DNA from: Microthrixaceae bacterium
Lineage (GTDB): Bacteria > Actinomycetota > Acidimicrobiia > Acidimicrobiales > Acidimicrobilacustridaceae
DNA length: 64,000 nt
Assembly (NCBI GenBank): GCA_947446975.1
Contig: CANFHM010000002.1
Location: 40,428-104,427, forward strand
Reading direction: 5' to 3'
The notes beneath the pieces are model-generated. The model worked only from the letters and a program-made list of their open reading frames with translations. It made no database searches and was not told where the DNA came from. This document shows, piece by piece, positions 60,326-64,000 of the stretch. Positions within the stretch are counted from its first letter, which is position 1. Each line of letters opens with the position of its first letter. A program made the translations under genes and the position numbers.

Positions 60326-61789
60326 ATGGGTGACAGCAGCGGATTCCTGAAGCATGGTCGTGAGCTTCCGACCCGTCGAGAGGTGCCGGTCCGCCTCATG
60401 GACTGGAAGGAGGTCTACACCGACTTCCCGATCGCCAAGGTCCGCGAGCAGGCCAGTCGATGCATGGACTGCGGCATCCCGTTCTGCAACAACGGCTGCC
60501 CGCTCGGCAACCTGATCCCGGACTGGAACGACCTCGTCTACCGCGATCACTGGCATGAGGCGATCGATCGTCTCCATGCCACCAACAACTTCCCCGAGTT
60601 CACCGGACGTCTCTGCCCGGCGCCCTGTGAGGCGGCGTGCGTCCTCGGCATCAACGCCGACCCCGTCACCATCAAGCAGGTCGAGGTCGAGATCATCGAC
60701 CGTGCCTGGTCGGAGGGCTGGGTCACCCCCGAGCTCCCTGCGGTGCGCACCGGCCGCAGCGTGGCCGTCATCGGTTCCGGTCCCGCTGGTCTCGCCGCCG
60801 CGCAGCAGCTCACGCGCGCCGGGCACGATGTCGTCGTGTTCGAACGGGCGGACCGCCCGGGTGGCCTGCTGCGCTACGGGATCCCCGAGTTCAAGATGGA
60901 GAAGCGCCATCTCGACCGTCGTCTCGACCAGATGCGAGCCGAGGGCACCGAGTTCCGCTGCAACGTGAATGTCGGTGTCGACATCAGCGCCGAGCAGATC
61001 CGCGCCGATTTCGACGCCGTGATCCTCGCCGGTGGCGCCACCGCCTGGCGTGATCTCAACATCCCGGGTCGTGAGTTCAACGGCATCCATCAGGCGATGG
61101 AGTTCCTGCCGTACGCGAACCGCGTCGTGGAGGGCGATCTCGATCGCAGTCCGATCCACGCCGGCGGCAAGCGCGTGATCATCATCGGCGGCGGCGATAC
61201 CGGAGCCGACTGCCTCGGCACCTCGCATCGCCAGGGTGCACTGTCGGTCCACCAGTTCGAGATCATGCCCCGCCCGTCAGACTCCCGTCCTCCCGAGAAC
61301 CCCTGGCCCACCTGGCCGATGATGTTCCGGACCTCCTCTGCGCATGAGGAGGGCGGCGAGCGTGTCTACGCGGTGAACACCATCGAGTTCCTCGGTGACG
61401 CCGACGGCAACCTCAGGGCTCTGCGTGCTGTCGAGGTGCGCTCGGAGATCGTCGACGGTCGTCCGTCGTTCGTCCCGGTGGAGGGCTCGGAGTTCGAGCT
61501 CCCCTGTGATCTCGTGTTCCTCGCCATGGGATTCGTCGGTCCCGACCAGGGCGGCATGCTCGACCAGTTCGGGGTGTCCCTCGACGCCCGCGGCAATGTC
61601 GCTCGCGATGGTTCATGGGCCACCGATGTCGATGGCGTCTTCGTCGCCGGCGACATGGGTCGTGGCCAGAGCCTCATCGTCTGGGCCATCGCCGAGGGAC
61701 GGGCCGCCGCAGCTGCGGTCGACGCACATCTCATGGGCGAGACCCTGCTGCCCGCACCGATCGCACCGGAGGCGGCGCCGCTGCGCTGA
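60326..61789 (+). CDS. gltD: glutamate synthase small subunit
   Basis: [77 protein letters not shown]. Confidence 0.97.
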   Translation: MGDSSGFLKHGRELPTRREVPVRLMDWKEVYTDFPIAKVREQASRCMDCGIPFCNNGCPLGNLIPDWNDLVYRDHWHEAIDRLHATNNFPEFTGRLCPAPCEAACVLGINADPVTIKQVEVEIIDRAWSEGWVTPELPAVRTGRSVAVIGSGPAGLAAAQQLTRAGHDVVVFERADRPGGLLRYGIPEFKMEKRHLDRRLDQMRAEGTEFRCNVNVGVDISAEQIRADFDAVILAGGATAWRDLNIPGREFNGIHQAMEFLPYANRVVEGDLDRSPIHAGGKRVIIIGGGDTGADCLGTSHRQGALSVHQFEIMPRPSDSRPPENPWPTWPMMFRTSSAHEEGGERVYAVNTIEFLGDADGNLRALRAVEVRSEIVDGRPSFVPVEGSEFELPCDLVFLAMGFVGPDQGGMLDQFGVSLDARGNVARDGSWATDVDGVFVAGDMGRGQSLIVWAIAEGRAAAAAVDAHLMGETLLPAPIAPEAAPLR

Positions 61790-61828
61790 CCCGGCCCAGC
61801 GACACGCAGCTGGACCGGTGGGCGGTCC

Positions 61829-62554
61829 TCAGAGGACGGGATCCCCGTTCAGCTGGCGGTAGGCGTAGCCGATCGAGATCTCTGTGACGCCGATCGCCAA
61901 TCCGCAGGTGAGCAGGTTCACCACGGTGATCACGATGGCGAAGAGCACCACGCTGCCAGCGTTGCCGCTCACGAGATCGAATGACTTCTTGATCGAGTCG
62001 GCCGGCTCCAGCTTCCGTTGCGGATCGAGGACGTAGAACCCGTAGAACAGCACGAAGATCCGTACGACGATGAACCCGATGCAGCAGACGATCAGACCCA
62101 CGAAGCTCAGGAGGGCCACGAGCAGCGAGGCGATGATGTACGGAGCGATCCGGTCGGTGGAGAACATCATGTTCGGATCGGGACGCTCACCAGCGGTGAC
62201 GGCGAGCGCAGCCCGGATGAGACCAGCTTCGACGACCATGGCGATGAACACACCGACGGCCACCAGGGCGAACGAGAACAGGATCGTGGTGAGTCCGTTG
62301 CCGAAGCGCAGGAAGTTGCCGAGCAGGTTGAACACCAGCGTGACCCCGAAGTAGATGGCCACGATCGCCACCATCGAACCGAGGTTCTCGGTGAACTTCG
62401 CCCATCCGTACCCGAGCGCCAGACCGACATCGAGCTGGGGAACACCCTGGGGTGCGGGTGATGCGGGTGGAGGGGTACCCGGCTTCTGCTCCGGTGAATA
62501 CCACTTGCCATCGCTCGCCTGCCACCAGCCATCGCCCTGCGGGGTATCACTCAT
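61829..62554 (-). CDS. multi-TM protein with N-terminal GWWQASDGKWYSPE motif (DUF2510-like)
   Basis: MSDTPQGDGWWQASDGKWYSPEQKPGTPPPAS then several TM helices; ATG 62554. Confidence 0.8.
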   Translation of the reverse strand: MSDTPQGDGWWQASDGKWYSPEQKPGTPPPASPAPQGVPQLDVGLALGYGWAKFTENLGSMVAIVAIYFGVTLVFNLLGNFLRFGNGLTTILFSFALVAVGVFIAMVVEAGLIRAALAVTAGERPDPNMMFSTDRIAPYIIASLLVALLSFVGLIVCCIGFIVVRIFVLFYGFYVLDPQRKLEPADSIKKSFDLVSGNAGSVVLFAIVITVVNLLTCGLAIGVTEISIGYAYRQLNGDPVL

Positions 62555-62632
62555 ACCTGCTCCATTCGCTGTTCGAATCCCGGCTCGGATCCTCGGCTCC
62601 ACAGCCGATGATCCCGATCTCTCAGGGGCACG

Positions 62633-63316
62633 CTAGTGCCCGGAGTCGGTGTCGTAGCCGAGTTCACCCCCATGGGCGAGGGGGCTGCCGAGACGCGAGA
62701 TCGGGTCGGTGGAGAGCTGCAGTGGTGCAGCCACGCTGCGTCCGGTGTGGAGGATCTCGTCCAGCACCCACTGCTCGGCATCGACCCAGCCCTGCGCCCG
62801 GGGCCCCTCCACCTCGAGGTTGTAGGGCTGCGAGAACGTGAGCACGGAGGCTCCCACTGACCGGAGCGCCCTCACGTTGTGCGGTGCGTCGTCGATGTAG
62901 GCATGCGCGGCAACGTCGGCCTTCTCACCCATGAAGCACAGATCCCGGTAGGGGATCGAGTTCGCATCGAGCCATTCGACGGTGTCGGACACCGCCACCG
63001 AATGTCCCCAGTTCGTGTAGAGGCGATGGGTGATGATGCGGATCGAGACACCGGCATCCGAGAGACGCCACAGCGATTCGGCGCATCCGGTGATGACGGG
63101 CATCGATCGGAACATCCGGTGCTCGAGCACAGCACGTCTGTGAAGTTCCTCGAACCCGGCACGGTCGAGTCCCCATTCGGTGAAGTCCCAGGTCTGCTGA
63201 TCGGGGATGGAACCCGGATCGACTCCGCGCTCTGCTGCCACCACGTACTTGAAGGCGGTGGCGTGGTCCCCGCACACGCCGTCGAGATCGACGCCGAGGA
63301 TGAACTCCCGGGTCAT
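62633..63316 (-). CDS. 5' nucleotidase, NT5C-type HAD family
   Basis: FILGVDLDGVCGDHATAFKYVVAAERGV...MPVITGCAESLWRLSDAGVSIRIITHR...AYIDDAPHNVRALRS. Confidence 0.85.
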   Translation of the reverse strand: MTREFILGVDLDGVCGDHATAFKYVVAAERGVDPGSIPDQQTWDFTEWGLDRAGFEELHRRAVLEHRMFRSMPVITGCAESLWRLSDAGVSIRIITHRLYTNWGHSVAVSDTVEWLDANSIPYRDLCFMGEKADVAAHAYIDDAPHNVRALRSVGASVLTFSQPYNLEVEGPRAQGWVDAEQWVLDEILHTGRSVAAPLQLSTDPISRLGSPLAHGGELGYDTDSGH

Positions 63317-64000
63317 GAGCGTCGGCGGATGGCGTCGTGTGCGAGGGGGGCGAAGGTTCCGAAGGCGGTCGAGGACCAGCGGAGCGTCGCGGCGTGGGCG
63401 AGGGCACCGTCGGAGAGGCGGGCGCGCAGCGCATCGTCGGTGAGCACCGCGCTGAGCTGCTCCCGCAGTTCACGAGGATCTGCGCCGAGGAGGCCCGAAC
63501 GGCCGACATCGATGGAGTCGCGGTGTCCGGCGATGTCGGTGGCCACCGCCGGGGTGCCGCAGGCAGCCGCCTCGGTGAGGGTCATGCCCCAGCCCTCGGC
63601 CAACGATGCACTGGTGACCACCCAGGCCCGTCGATAGAGGGTGCGGAGCTCCTCATCGGAGACACGCCCTGCGAGTCGGATCCAGCTGCTCGCGTCGAGC
63701 TGGGCGATCTGCGCCTCGAGCATCGGCTTCTGATACCCCTCTCCGGCGATCACCAGCTGCAGCTGCGGCACCTCGGCCTTGAGATCGCTGGCGATACGGA
63801 TGAGCTGGTCGAAGGCCTTGGACGGCATGAGTCGACCCACTGCCAGCATCAACGGGGTGGCGGACCGCTGCTCCCCGGGTGCGAAGAAATCGTCGATACC
63901 GGGGTGCACGACCGAGATGTTCTCGGCGGGAAGACCGAGGTAGTCCACGATCTCGGACTGGGAGGAGTTGGAGAGGGTGACGATCGGCGTGCGTCGGTAG
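63313..64000 (-). CDS. GT4-type glycosyltransferase, 5' end off window
   Basis: frame stays open to window end: TPIVTLSNSSQSEIVDYLGLPAENISVVHPGIDDFFAPG...MLAVGRLMPSKAFDQLIR...LAEGWGMTLTEAAACGTPAVATDIAGHRDSI. Confidence 0.92.
   Translation of the reverse strand, partial: YRRTPIVTLSNSSQSEIVDYLGLPAENISVVHPGIDDFFAPGEQRSATPLMLAVGRLMPSKAFDQLIRIASDLKAEVPQLQLVIAGEGYQKPMLEAQIAQLDASSWIRLAGRVSDEELRTLYRRAWVVTSASLAEGWGMTLTEAAACGTPAVATDIAGHRDSIDVGRSGLLGADPRELREQLSAVLTDDALRARLSDGALAHAATLRWSSTAFGTFAPLAHDAIRRRS

Overview
High-GC chromosomal window from an actinobacterium. The F420-type oxidoreductases and the envelope gene content suggest an Acidimicrobiia-like lineage, but I cannot confirm taxonomy without searches. 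It is densely coding, with about 51 supported CDS, two of which run off the window edges. I see no rRNA, tRNA, CRISPR array, transposase or phage genes. Main blocks: (i) 1-14.4 kb, envelope glycan locus: three acyltransferase-3 genes, a DUF3473-like polysaccharide deacetylase, two paralogous GT-C membrane proteins flanking a GNAT gene, and a 1.5k-residue AftD-like arabinofuranosyltransferase; (ii) 14.5-37.1 kb, catabolic/lipid-type block: amidohydrolases, acyl-CoA ligases, CoA transferase, LLM oxidoreductases, thiolase-like + DUF35 pair, cupin, MarR, ADH, plus a K+ channel, a flippase-like fusion and a DrrAB-type ABC exporter; (iii) 37-43 kb: NlpC/P60, class I fumarase, flavodoxin, GT87; (iv) 43.1-48.5 kb: BMP-type nucleoside/purine importer facing a phosphoribosyltransferase; (v) 48.6-55.6 kb: DUF2252, FAD oxidoreductase, LCP protein and an operon with a J-domain protein; (vi) 55.7-61.8 kb gltBD; (vii) right edge: membrane protein, nucleotidase and GT4. 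The most notable cross-cutting signal is regulatory: at least 14 start codons sit 6-8 nt downstream of a TANNNT (-10-like) hexamer, which predicts extensive leaderless transcription. Several of these are back-to-back divergent promoters. Many start codons in the supplied ORF track are over-extended, and I give revised starts.
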